From: Microbacterium sp. SA39 | GTDB lineage: Bacteria > Actinomycetota > Actinomycetes > Actinomycetales > Microbacteriaceae | Direction of reading: 5' to 3' | Assembly (NCBI RefSeq): GCF_000967865.1 | Contig: NZ_JXRU01000039.1 | Location: 372,001 to 436,000, forward strand | DNA length: 64,000 nt | Shown: in pieces, positions 41,915 through 49,901 of the stretch | How the letters are laid out: the number at the start of each line of letters is the position of its first letter | Position numbering within the stretch: position 1 is the first letter of the stretch | Made by a program: the position numbers and the translations under genes | The notes under the pieces: model-generated | Told to the model about the DNA's origin: nothing | What the model saw: the letters and a program-made list of their open reading frames with translations, nothing else | Database searches by the model: none

Positions 41915-42886
41915 GTGAAGCTCCTCCCCGGCCCCCGCGTCGACCTCGGCGAAGGCGCACTCGCGTTCCCGCATCCCCCCACCGTCTGTCTGCGTGCCGA
42001 CGGCTCCGCGCTCGCGGTGGTGGCGCAGCGGGCAGAGGACGGTTGGGGCACCGAGGTCGTGCACGTCGACGATTCCGGCGAGCGGGCGAGAGTGCTGCTC
42101 CCGGAGGGAGAGTTCGGCGCCCAGCCCGTGATCCTCGACCTGGGTGCTCAGGGCGTCGTCGTGCTGGCCGACGACCGCACCGCGGTGTTCTGCGATGACG
42201 AGCTGGGGTCGCCTCGCGTCGTCGAGGTCGTCGATGGGCCGGATGCCGCGGATCGCGGAGAGGGACTCACCGCGGGTGGGATCGCTCGTGCCGCGGCTGA
42301 CGGCGGCTTCCTCGTGGTGCTCACCGATCCGGTCACCTTCCAGAACGCCCGCACGATCGCGAGGCTGCTGATCGACGGCGATTCCGCGACGTGGACGAGC
42401 GTCGAGCTGCTCGCCGGTGCCGACTTCCCGATGGCGGGCGGACGCACCAGCACCGCCCCGGGCGGCGCGAAGGCCCCGATCGTCGGTGACGTGCTCGAGG
42501 CCCGCGGCATCCGCTTCGTGGGTGTCGAGGGAAGCGACACCATGAGCCTGAACAGGTACGGCTCCGACTTCTTCACCGTCGCCGAGCTCGATTCCGGCGG
42601 ACGAGTCGCTCGGCGCGTCTACGAGGAGAGCGGCTGGAAGAAGCGAGCCGGCAAACACGGCATCCGTTCGCGATTCACGTCGGACGAGACGTCAGCGATC
42701 CTCACCCCCGTCTTCTCGACCGGCGACTGGAAAGGGCGGCAGCGGATGCTGTCACTCGACGACGGCGCGCTCGACGAGGTACCGCGGATTCGCGGCGCGG
42801 CAGAGTTCGCGCTCGTCGACGTGCGCGACGACCGCGCATTGCTCGCGTCATCGGATGAGCTGCTGTTCGCCAGGGTGGTCGGCTGA
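41915..42886 (+). CDS. Conserved-looking protein of unknown function, beta-propeller-like
   Basis: 323 residues from GTG 41915. Repeating beta-strand stretches (VCLRADGSALAVVAQ, EVVHVDDSGERARVL, FAPVILDLGAQGVVVL-type segments, GGFLVVLTDPVTFQNART) suggest a propeller or beta-sandwich without signal peptide. No catalytic motif is identified. It diverges from the alpha/beta-hydrolase with a 27-bp gap, so the promoters must overlap the coding ends. Confidence 0.65.
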   Translation: MKLLPGPRVDLGEGALAFPHPPTVCLRADGSALAVVAQRAEDGWGTEVVHVDDSGERARVLLPEGEFGAQPVILDLGAQGVVVLADDRTAVFCDDELGSPRVVEVVDGPDAADRGEGLTAGGIARAAADGGFLVVLTDPVTFQNARTIARLLIDGDSATWTSVELLAGADFPMAGGRTSTAPGGAKAPIVGDVLEARGIRFVGVEGSDTMSLNRYGSDFFTVAELDSGGRVARRVYEESGWKKRAGKHGIRSRFTSDETSAILTPVFSTGDWKGRQRMLSLDDGALDEVPRIRGAAEFALVDVRDDRALLASSDELLFARVVG

Positions 42887-42935
42887 GGAGCGCGTCACAT
42901 CGTCTACCCGGACGAATTGGCGCCAGACCCCGCTC

Positions 42936-43082
42936 GTTGAGCGAGGGAGCGAAGCGAGGGAGACGAAACGCCCCGACGGAAGCGCGACCTGAGGTCACGA
43001 CATCCGACGAGGCGTCTCGTCTCGCCTACGGTTCGCTCACCGAACGAGTCCGAGGCGTTTCGTCTCGCTTCGCTCGCTCAAC
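42936..43082. repeat. Long imperfect inverted repeat between convergent genes
   Basis: The left arm 42936-42972 begins GTTGAGCGAG and ends GACGAAACGCC; the right arm 43054-43082 begins GGCGTTTCGTC and ends GCTCGCTCAAC. They are complementary apart from two small GG insertions in the left arm. The 80-base centre is itself rich in CGTCTCGTCTCGCC. Such elements are typically dispersed intergenic repeats that also act as terminators. Confidence 0.65.
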
Positions 43083-43096
43083 CACCGGGGACTGAC

Positions 43097-44566
43097 TCAG
43101 ACCGTGCGGCGCAGGGCCTCGCCGAGGGCGGCATCCACGTTCGTCCAGTACTGGAAGAAGCGCTCGCGGATCTCGTCGATGGTGATGCCGCGGCCCTGAC
43201 CCGTGAGGGTCTCGAGGAAACGGGCGCGCTGCTCGTCGTCGAAGACCGTGCGGTACAGGGTTCCGGCCTGACCGAAGTCGTCGTCGTCGAGGTGCAGGGT
43301 CGCGGCGGCGCGCATCAGCTCGCCGTCGGTCTCCCAGCTCGCCTCGACACCGGCGACCGGGTCGGCCTCGGGTCCGCCGGCAGCGCCGAAGGAGTTCGGC
43401 GTGTAGGTGCGGTGCTCGGCCGGGTTCGGCGTGAACTGCATCTGGCCCTCGTGCATGTAGTTGCGCACCTCGGCCGCGTGCGGCTGGTTCACCGGCAGCT
43501 GGTTGTAGTTCGCACCGATGCGGTAGCGCTGCGCGTCGGAGTACGCGAAGACGCGGGCCATCAGCATCTTGTCGGGCGAGATGCCCGTGCCGGGAACCTG
43601 GTTGCCGGGCGAGAACGCGGCCTGCTCGATCTCGGCGAAGAAGTTCTGCGGGTTGCGGTTCAGCGTGAACGTGCCGACCTTGATGCGCGGGTAGTCCTTC
43701 TTCGACCAGGTCTTCGTCAGGTCGAACGGGTTGAAGCGGTAGGCCTTGGCCTCCTCGTACGGCATGATCTGCACGTACACGTCCCAGGAGGGGAAGTCGC
43801 CGGTGTTGATCGCGTCGAACAGGTCGCGGCGGTAGAAGTCGGCATCCGATCCGGCCAGCTGCTCGGCCTCGGCGGCGCCCATAGCCTCGACGCCCTGGTT
43901 CGACATGAAGTGGTACTGCACCCAGAAGCGCTCGCCGGCGGCGTTCACCCACTGGTAGGTGTGCGATCCGTAGCCGTTCATGTGGCGCCAGCTGCGCGGG
44001 AGCCCGCGGTCGCCCATCAGGTAGGTGACCTGGTGAGCGGTCTCGGGGGAGAGCGTCCAGAAGTCCCACTGCATGTCGGCGTTGCGCAGACCCGAGTCGC
44101 CGAGTCGCTTCTGCGAGTGGATGAAGTCGGGGAACTTCATGGCGTCGCGCAGGAAGAAGGTCGGGGTGTTGTTGCCGACGATGTCGAGGTTGCCCTCGGT
44201 CGTGTAGAAGCGGAGCGCGAAGCCGCGCACGTCGCGCCAGGTGTCGGGCGAGCCCTGCTCACCGGCGACGGACGAGAAGCGCAGCAGCGTCTCGCTGGTC
44301 GCGCCGGGCTGGAAGGCTGCGGCACGGGTGTACGCCGAGACGTCTTCGGTGACGACGAACTCGCCGAACGCGCCGCCGCCCTTGGCGTGCGGGTTGCGCT
44401 CCGGCACGCGCTCCCGGTTGAAGGAGGCGAGCTTCTCGACGAGGTAGCGGTCATGCAGGACCGTGGGGCCGTCGGCGCCGACGGTGAGCGAGTGGGCGTC
44501 GCTCGGTGCCGGGGTGCCGGTCTGGGTCGTGGTGGCGGGCTTCGCCGAATCGTACGGATTCGTCAT
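43097..44566 (-). CDS. katA: Monofunctional haem catalase (clade 3 type)
   Basis: 489 residues from ATG 44566 with GAAGGAGAG upstream; longer frames are not family-like. Catalytic His in VPERNPHAKGGGAFGEF, catalytic Asn in DIVGNNTPTFFLRDA, NADPH/haem region RSWRHMNGYGSHTYQWVNA, and proximal haem ligand Tyr in RVFAYSDAQRYRIGANY. All active-site residues are present. It degrades hydrogen peroxide in the cytoplasm. It follows a Fur-family gene by 68 bp, the classic furA-katA arrangement. Confidence 0.95.
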   Translation of the reverse strand: MTNPYDSAKPATTTQTGTPAPSDAHSLTVGADGPTVLHDRYLVEKLASFNRERVPERNPHAKGGGAFGEFVVTEDVSAYTRAAAFQPGATSETLLRFSSVAGEQGSPDTWRDVRGFALRFYTTEGNLDIVGNNTPTFFLRDAMKFPDFIHSQKRLGDSGLRNADMQWDFWTLSPETAHQVTYLMGDRGLPRSWRHMNGYGSHTYQWVNAAGERFWVQYHFMSNQGVEAMGAAEAEQLAGSDADFYRRDLFDAINTGDFPSWDVYVQIMPYEEAKAYRFNPFDLTKTWSKKDYPRIKVGTFTLNRNPQNFFAEIEQAAFSPGNQVPGTGISPDKMLMARVFAYSDAQRYRIGANYNQLPVNQPHAAEVRNYMHEGQMQFTPNPAEHRTYTPNSFGAAGGPEADPVAGVEASWETDGELMRAAATLHLDDDDFGQAGTLYRTVFDDEQRARFLETLTGQGRGITIDEIRERFFQYWTNVDAALGEALRRTV

Positions 44567-44634
44567 TTTCTCTCTCCTTCTGCGCGCAGGTGCGACGAGT
44601 ACCCCTGCCCGGGTGGGCAGGCGGGCGCGTCCTA

Positions 44635-45057
44635 CTACTGCGCGACGTTCTGGCATCCGGGGCACAGGCCCCAGAAGGTCACTTCGGCTGTCTGGACGGT
44701 GAATCCCCCGGCCGAGGACGGGGTGAGGCACGGCGCCTCGCCGACCACGCAGTCCACATCGCCGACCGCACCGCAGGAGGTGCAGACGACGTGGTGGTGG
44801 TTGTCGCCGATGCGCCGCTCGTAGAGGGCCGCGGAGCCTGCCGGTTCGATCCGGCGCACGAGGCCCGCCGTGGTCAGGTCCGCGAGGATGTTGTGCACCG
44901 ACTGGATCGACGTCGTCGGAAGCACGTCGAACACGGTGCGGTAGAGCCGCTCCGCATCCGAATGAGCCATGGAATCCAGCGCCTCGAGAACGGCGACGCG
45001 GCCCGCCGTCGCCCTCAGACCGGCGTCATGCAACACCGTGTCGAGGTCCGTATCCAT
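44635..45057 (-). CDS. furA: Fur-family peroxide/metal-responsive repressor (FurA/CatR)
   Basis: 140 residues. The DNA-binding part reads LRATAGRVAVLEALDSMAHS then LPTTSIQSVHNILADLTTAG. The dimer/metal part has GDNHHHVVCTSCGAVGDVDC and WGLCPGCQNVAQ, two CxxC pairs for structural zinc. It lies directly upstream of katA on the same strand, so derepression by peroxide would raise catalase. A TTTTGA-N5-TCAAAA dyad 21 bp before its ATG is the likely operator. Confidence 0.92.
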   Translation of the reverse strand: MDTDLDTVLHDAGLRATAGRVAVLEALDSMAHSDAERLYRTVFDVLPTTSIQSVHNILADLTTAGLVRRIEPAGSAALYERRIGDNHHHVVCTSCGAVGDVDCVVGEAPCLTPSSAGGFTVQTAEVTFWGLCPGCQNVAQ

Positions 45058-45077
45058 GTCTTCGACCCTACACGTTA

Positions 45078-45094
45078 TTTTGAGTGATTCAAAA
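45078..45094. promoter_or_regulatory. FurA operator candidate TTTTGA-N5-TCAAAA
   Basis: Perfect 6-bp arms in an A/T-rich patch inside G+C-rich DNA, just upstream of furA. Location and form fit autoregulation of the furA-katA operon. Confidence 0.65.
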
Positions 45095-45121
45095 GAAGGA
45101 TGCCGGAATATCGGGTGAACA

Positions 45122-45772
45122 TCAGGATTCCGAGGGCTCCAGGGGCAGCTCGCGGCCGTAGTTCCAGGAGAGGATGGCCGGCTGCTCGCGATAGAAGCTC
45201 AGCACCGAGACCGAGCCGGCATCCAGGCTGATCTGTGCGCCGAAGCGCGGAGCCTGGCGCAGATAGACGGCGGTGAGGATGCGCAGGAAATGACCGTGCG
45301 CGACGAGCGCCACGTCGCCCTCGGCCATCGCGGGCAGCACCCGCGTGAGCACCCGCGAGGCGCGCGCCGCGACTTCCTCCACCGTCTCGCCGGGCGTGTC
45401 GCCGCGGACGACTCCATGGGTGAAGGCGCTCCAGTTGTAGCCGAGCTCTGCGCGGATCTCCTTGGTCGTGCGCCCCTCGTACCCGCCGTAGTCCCATTCG
45501 ACGAGCAGCGGATCGACCTCGGCGTGCAGTCCCGCGAGTTCGGCGGTGCGCCGGGCGCGCTGCAGGGGCGAGGTCAGCACCAGCGAGAAGTCGTAGTCGG
45601 TGACGAGCTCGCCGGCGCCACGGGCCAGATCCTCGCCGCGCGTAGTGAGCGGAACATCCGTCAATCCGGTGTGCAGACCGGCGCGCGACCACTCCGTCTC
45701 GCCGTGGCGCAGGAGCACGAGCTTCCCGGTGGGATTGTCGGGCGCGGGATGATCGGGCAGCGGATCGTTCAT
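45122..45772 (-). CDS. Histidine phosphatase family protein
   Basis: 216 residues from ATG 45772 (GTG 45778 in frame). The phosphate pocket is KLVLLRHGETEWSRAGLHTG, with LVLTSPLQRARRTAELAG and the second catalytic His in VALVAHGHFLRIL. This is the phosphoglycerate-mutase-like branch that dephosphorylates small metabolites. Substrate unknown. It ends 64 bp upstream of the furA start on the same strand. Confidence 0.9.
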   Translation of the reverse strand: MNDPLPDHPAPDNPTGKLVLLRHGETEWSRAGLHTGLTDVPLTTRGEDLARGAGELVTDYDFSLVLTSPLQRARRTAELAGLHAEVDPLLVEWDYGGYEGRTTKEIRAELGYNWSAFTHGVVRGDTPGETVEEVAARASRVLTRVLPAMAEGDVALVAHGHFLRILTAVYLRQAPRFGAQISLDAGSVSVLSFYREQPAILSWNYGRELPLEPSES

Positions 45773-45823
45773 GGTCACATCGCCACCGTAGTCTCGACTC
45801 CGCTGAGGGCGGGCCTTCGATAG

Positions 45824-46330
45824 TTAGCCCTGGCCCTTGCTGGCAGCTGCTGTAGTGTCCCGTTCGAATTCCTTCCAGGCTTCATCCGGAGAGAGCTCGC
45901 CTCGCACCCAGCGAGGCAACACTCCAGTCGCCGAGGTGAAGGCTGCTGTCTCCTTATCGTTGAGTTCTTTCGTTGAGGTCACGGCGTGTGACAGCACGAG
46001 CCCTCGCCTCGCGATCGTGCCGATCAACGCCTCTTCGGGCGTAAGCCACATTTCGAACTTTGCGACCGCTGCGGCGAGTTCAGCCACCTCTTCGGACGAT
46101 GTGGAGGCGCGGAATCGGTTCCTGATCGCGAGAGAGATCAAGCTCGGAATAATCTCTCGGAGGGCATCGGTACGGGCGTTCTCCCGGCTCTGCTTCGCCT
46201 CGGCGCGGGCCCGCAAGATCGGTGCGATGACGGAGCTGACGATCGTTCCGATCATCGCCAGCGAGCCGACGATGATCGCTCCCCACAAAGTGATGTTGGC
46301 GGCCTGGATCGCGGCTTCAGCGTCGTTCAT
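45824..46330 (-). CDS. Unrecognised protein with one N-terminal membrane helix
   Basis: 168 residues from ATG 46330 (CGGAG just upstream). A membrane helix near residues 12-38 (ITLWGAIIVGSLAMIGTIVS) is followed by a charged coiled-coil-like helix (RARAEAKQSRENARTDAL) and an alpha-helical cytoplasmic domain. No family recognised. The base composition is visibly less G+C-rich than the flanking phosphatase gene. It may belong to the same acquired patch as the two genes further along. Confidence 0.6.
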   Translation of the reverse strand: MNDAEAAIQAANITLWGAIIVGSLAMIGTIVSSVIAPILRARAEAKQSRENARTDALREIIPSLISLAIRNRFRASTSSEEVAELAAAVAKFEMWLTPEEALIGTIARRGLVLSHAVTSTKELNDKETAAFTSATGVLPRWVRGELSPDEAWKEFERDTTAAASKGQG

Positions 46331-46494
46331 GCTCCGAACTCTAGCGGCGGCTAGACCGTAACTCCTTTCGAGCGATTCATCTCGTCTCGGCCGGAACATC
46401 TTCTGTCAGAAGCGCAAGCTGGGACCAAGGAACGCACTCGCCGTACTCGCCCCCCGATCGTGAACATGTGCGCTGATCGGGTGGTCGCTAAGCG

Positions 46495-46561
46495 GGCGAT
46501 CGTGCAGCCCTCCCGCGCACGCGCGCCTTCCCGCGCCGCCTGTCCGCGCTACGAGCGTCGG
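46495..46561. repeat. Direct repeat copy B: degenerate duplicate of a neighbouring gene's 3' end
   Basis: This stretch (GGCGATCGTGCAGCCCTCC...) aligns with small gaps to copy A at 47870-47943, the last coding bases of the Tat-exported protein gene. I judge about 80 percent identity by eye. Both are in the same orientation, so the DNA between looks inserted at, or next to, the 3' end of that gene with partial duplication. The rest of 46331-46590 contains no gene. Confidence 0.6.
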
Positions 46562-46590
46562 AAGCTCTCCATGGGCGTCATCGACCGCCG

Positions 46591-47478
46591 TTAAGAAGGG
46601 GACCGCGGCTTCGTCGGCTTCCAAGGTCTCTCTGGTCGTGCAGTCGGCGCAGGTTCGGGTCCAATCTGCTTCACCCCAGGCGTGTGCATGGCAGCAGACG
46701 AAACGATCTCGCTGAGTGCAGAAAACAACATGGAAGCGTTCGCAGCGTCGATCGTGTCTTGGCCTACGTTCTCGAGCTCGTCCGATTCGAAGACGATTAC
46801 TCCTACGGCACGATGATCTACCTCGATGCGAAGGGCCGCAATGCTAACGCTGTGCATTCGGAGGCTGGCAGCCTCCTCCGCCGAGTAGCCGTGTTTGCTG
46901 ACGAGTCGACGTTCCCACTGCTTGCGGGTCGTCGGAAGGTTGACTGCGATCGACCCGATCTCCCAGGCGTCGCCGATAGCTCCCTGCCCCACCGGATACT
47001 TGGACCTACCGCGAAGTCGATACTCCGGATGGAGCGCATGCCGAGCAAGATTGATGAAGCTGCCGTTGTGAAAGAAGTAGGCAGACACTCGGTCACTGTT
47101 GCTATCCGCGTTGCAGTGCTCTGCGATCTTCCGAAGTAGAACCTCCATCGTGTCGGCGATCACCCTTGACTTCGCGTCGGCGTCATCGCTCATATTCTGC
47201 TTGTCGATCGCCGCCCTCTGCTCTGTTTCTCGCAACCGTTTGGCGAGAGACATATACGTCGGCCGCTGGATAAAGATTTGAGCGAGTAGAGCCGCAACAA
47301 GGAGCCCAAGCGCGCAGTAGAAGGCCCAGATCCCTTCGGTCCAGGCCTTGTCGACGTCGTACGAGCCCCAGATAATCGAGAAGAAAGTGGCGAGAACCCC
47401 AAGTGTCTGCGGCGACCATCCCTTGATCAGTCGCCACAGCCACGTGAGTGCGCTGATGGCGCGATCGTCAGACGTCAT
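46591..47478 (-). CDS. Two-helix membrane protein with GAF-like sensor domain
   Basis: 295 residues. Two membrane helices (about residues 24-42 and 48-70: TLGVLATFFSIIWGS, WAFYCALGLLVAALLAQIFI), a short coiled coil, then about 170 residues arranged like a GAF domain (RVSAYFFHNGSFINLARHAL, YPVGQGAIGDAWEIGSIAVN, HRAVGVIVFESDELENVGQD). The C-terminus is a basic Pro-rich tail. The ligand is unknown. Its start overlaps the upstream gene stop (ATGA), making a two-gene operon. G+C is clearly lower than in the surrounding genes, a sign of transfer. A role in defence or signalling is only a guess. Confidence 0.7.
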   Translation of the reverse strand: MTSDDRAISALTWLWRLIKGWSPQTLGVLATFFSIIWGSYDVDKAWTEGIWAFYCALGLLVAALLAQIFIQRPTYMSLAKRLRETEQRAAIDKQNMSDDADAKSRVIADTMEVLLRKIAEHCNADSNSDRVSAYFFHNGSFINLARHALHPEYRLRGRSKYPVGQGAIGDAWEIGSIAVNLPTTRKQWERRLVSKHGYSAEEAASLRMHSVSIAALRIEVDHRAVGVIVFESDELENVGQDTIDAANASMLFSALSEIVSSAAMHTPGVKQIGPEPAPTARPERPWKPTKPRSPS

Positions 47479-47816
47479 GCCGGCGTGAGTGCCGATTCTT
47501 CACGTACCGAGGCAAGGGGCGGCATCTGATCCTGCGCGACCTGCTTGAGCACACTCTCTAGGAGTTCATGAGCTGTTTCGTTGATGTAGCGAGGCGCCAT
47601 GCCCTCGAAGCGCAAGCCGACTTCGATCTCTCCGGCACCAGCATTCACGGCCACGAAGTAGCCAGTAACAGCCGCAACGTCGCCAGTAGCTTCGTAGACG
47701 GCGTGGTCAAGCCGCTCCGCGACCTCTCCGAGTCTTTCCGGTGCGAGCATCGGGAAACTGATCGACGTGGTCAGCGCGAAGCTACGTTCGTCTTTATCCA
47801 ACGCTTTCACCCCCAT
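47475..47816 (-). CDS. Small unrecognised protein, partner of the GAF-like membrane protein
   Basis: 113 residues. Predicted as a mixed beta/alpha domain (FALTTSISFPMLAPERLGEV, GYFVAVNAGAGEIEVGLRFE) with a helical C-terminus; no membrane segment or catalytic motif is visible. The coding overlap with the GAF-like gene indicates coupled translation. The ribosome-binding site AAGGAAA is at long spacing. Lower G+C, as for its partner. Confidence 0.6.
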   Translation of the reverse strand: MGVKALDKDERSFALTTSISFPMLAPERLGEVAERLDHAVYEATGDVAAVTGYFVAVNAGAGEIEVGLRFEGMAPRYINETAHELLESVLKQVAQDQMPPLASVREESALTPA

Positions 47817-47863
47817 GAAGGCTTGGTTTCCTTAGTCCACACTATAGACACCCTCAGACATGA

Positions 47864-49897
47864 TCACCGGGTGATCGTGAAGCCCTCCCCGCGCACGCGC
47901 ACCTTCCCGCCCTGCGCAGCCTGTCCGCGCTGCGAGCCGTCGGCCTCGTACGCCCGGCCCGCGCCAGGAGCGAGCGGCGAGACGCGCTGATCCTTCCGTG
48001 CGCCGTTGGCGTAGAGCACCGCGGAGCCGGTCTTGGTCGCGTACACCGCGGTCGCGACGCGCGGCTGGATCACGAGCGCGTCCAGGCGCACGTCACCGCG
48101 GCTCGTGCAGCGCACGACCAGGGGCCCGTCGGGCAGGTCGCCGCCGAGCAGCTGGGGAACCAGCATCCCGTCGGCTTCGGTGAGGCCTCGATCGCCGGTC
48201 CCGCCCGCAGGCGTGCGCGTGCTCCACACCGTCTTGCGGCCGGCGAAGACCTCCCACGTCGCCTGGCCGGCATCCGCCGCCTGCCGCCAGATCAGGCCAT
48301 GCAGGATGCCGCCGGCCTCGGTCACATCGAACTCGGCCCACTCGCCGGGGGCCAGGCGCACGAAGGATCCGCCCGAGAGATTGCCCTCGCCGATCCAGGC
48401 ACCGCCGTCCGGCTTCACGACGACTGCGCCGGGCGACAGGCGCGCGGCTTCCGCCTCGAGAACACGAAGCCCCGAGAACGAGCGCAGGCCCGTGATCGAG
48501 GTCGCGACCTCGGCGACATCGCGGTTCGCGTCGAGCAGCTGCATCGTGAGGAGGCCGTGGATCGTCGACTCGGCCCCCGAGTTCCGGTTCACGCGGCCGT
48601 CGGTCTCCACGCCGTCGAACGTGACACCTGTCGCCGGGTCGTACACCGGGATGCCGGCGGTGTTGGCTCCGAAGAACCAGCCGGCGGCCAGCCCCGCGAG
48701 CACGCGCAGCCCTTCGCCGCCGACCGCAGCCGCGGCGAGGGCACCGGCCACGCGGCCGTGCGCACCGTACGCGATCTGCGCCTCGGCCGGAATCGGCGCC
48801 CACGCGTTGTGCGGCCCGCCGGAGGCGAGCACCTGGGGCGTGAACCTTCCGGCATCCGCGATCGCCGCGGCCGACCAGTCCCGTCGACGCAGCAGAGCAC
48901 CGCCGCGCGCGAGCGCCTCGGGAGCTGCCGCACCCCAGGCGTGCCAGAACCCGAGCGACCCGGTCCACGGCAGCACCGCACCGAACGGCCAGCCCTGCGA
49001 CGGGTCGGTGGCCATCGCGGCCACGCCCTCGCCGTAGGTCTGGAGCGCCTGGCGGCTGCGGGCATCTCCGGCGTCGGTCGCGGCGGCGAGGCCCAGCATG
49101 GCCTCGGCCGTGGCATCCGCTCCTCCGGCGATCGGCCACGCCGGCAGCCTTCGCCCGTCGCTCAGCACCCACTGGCCGGCGCGGGACAGCGATTCCTTTG
49201 CCAGGGCGTCGAGGCAGAGATGCAGGCGGGCGAGCAGGAAGGCCGCGAAATCGGGGTCCGCATCGCGGAACGCGGCGTAGCCCTCGCCGAACGCCCAGAC
49301 CGAGCGCGCGAGCCAGTACGACTCGGCGGAGTCGGAGGGATCGGGCAGCTCGACCGGGATCGCGCTCGGGTTGAGCGTGCCGTCCTCCTGCTGCCAGAGC
49401 ACGACCCGACCGGCGTTCGGACCGCTCGTGGTCTGCAGGAACGCCAGCGAACGCAGCACGTCCCGCGCCTCGTCGGCCGCCTGGGCGTCACCAGTCGCCC
49501 TCCACTCGCGCAGGAGCACGATCGCTGCCCGGGCGATGTCGTCGGCGTTGTACGCGCCCTGCGTCCAGTAGCCGGTCACCGCGTCGCGGGTGCCGCCGCC
49601 GACCGGGCGGAAGCCGCCTGCGCCGTCGGTGTCGGCATACGTCCAGGGCGCGCGCACGAGGGGGCGCGCGCCGATGCCGTAGGTCGTGTGGGTGGTGCTC
49701 GCGACCACCGGTACGTCGGCGAGCAGGAACCGCAGGTGCGCGAGGTTCGTCAGGCGCGCTCCGCGAGCGGCCGCGAGGGGAAGCCCGGGAGTGCCCGGAA
49801 ACGGGGCGGCTGCCCCGAACGCGGCATCCGTCGGGAGGAGGGCGAGAGCGGATGCCGTCGCCGCAATGGTCAGGAACGAGCGTCGTGAGGTGTCCAT
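47864..49897 (-). CDS. Tat-exported glycan-active candidate, alpha-barrel plus C-terminal beta domain
   Basis: 677 residues from ATG 49897. The Tat signal is MDTSRRSFLTIAATASALAL. The body to about residue 460 is helical with an (alpha/alpha)6 look (GYWTQGAYNADDIARAAIVL, ESYWLARSVWAFGEGYAAF, RNSGAESTIHGLLTMQL). From about 480 a carbohydrate-binding-like beta domain follows (GEWAEFDVTEAGGILHGLIW, WEVFAGRKTVWSTRTPAG). This suggests a secreted glycoside hydrolase or lyase, but no catalytic pair can be named. It is the last gene of the LacI-controlled importer/GH130 operon, 4 bp after GH130. A degraded copy of its last 70 bp lies at 46495-46561. Confidence 0.75.
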   Translation of the reverse strand: MDTSRRSFLTIAATASALALLPTDAAFGAAAPFPGTPGLPLAAARGARLTNLAHLRFLLADVPVVASTTHTTYGIGARPLVRAPWTYADTDGAGGFRPVGGGTRDAVTGYWTQGAYNADDIARAAIVLLREWRATGDAQAADEARDVLRSLAFLQTTSGPNAGRVVLWQQEDGTLNPSAIPVELPDPSDSAESYWLARSVWAFGEGYAAFRDADPDFAAFLLARLHLCLDALAKESLSRAGQWVLSDGRRLPAWPIAGGADATAEAMLGLAAATDAGDARSRQALQTYGEGVAAMATDPSQGWPFGAVLPWTGSLGFWHAWGAAAPEALARGGALLRRRDWSAAAIADAGRFTPQVLASGGPHNAWAPIPAEAQIAYGAHGRVAGALAAAAVGGEGLRVLAGLAAGWFFGANTAGIPVYDPATGVTFDGVETDGRVNRNSGAESTIHGLLTMQLLDANRDVAEVATSITGLRSFSGLRVLEAEAARLSPGAVVVKPDGGAWIGEGNLSGGSFVRLAPGEWAEFDVTEAGGILHGLIWRQAADAGQATWEVFAGRKTVWSTRTPAGGTGDRGLTEADGMLVPQLLGGDLPDGPLVVRCTSRGDVRLDALVIQPRVATAVYATKTGSAVLYANGARKDQRVSPLAPGAGRAYEADGSQRGQAAQGGKVRVRGEGFTITR
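47870..47943. repeat. Direct repeat copy A: 3' end of the Tat-exported protein gene
   Basis: These bases encode the C-terminus of the Tat-exported protein (GGKVRVRGEGFTITR) and recur imperfectly at 46495-46561. About 1.3 kb carrying the GAF-like gene and its partner lies between the two copies. Confidence 0.6.
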
Positions 49898-49901
49898 GTC
49901 G

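Noticed and set aside
43292..44824. 510-residue plus-strand frame opposite the catalase
   Set aside because: Catalase active-site motifs on the minus strand are complete; this is a shadow.
46406..46624. 72-residue minus-strand frame in the gap before the GAF-like gene
   Set aside because: No ribosome-binding site or protein-like pattern; the stretch is mainly the repeat copy B.
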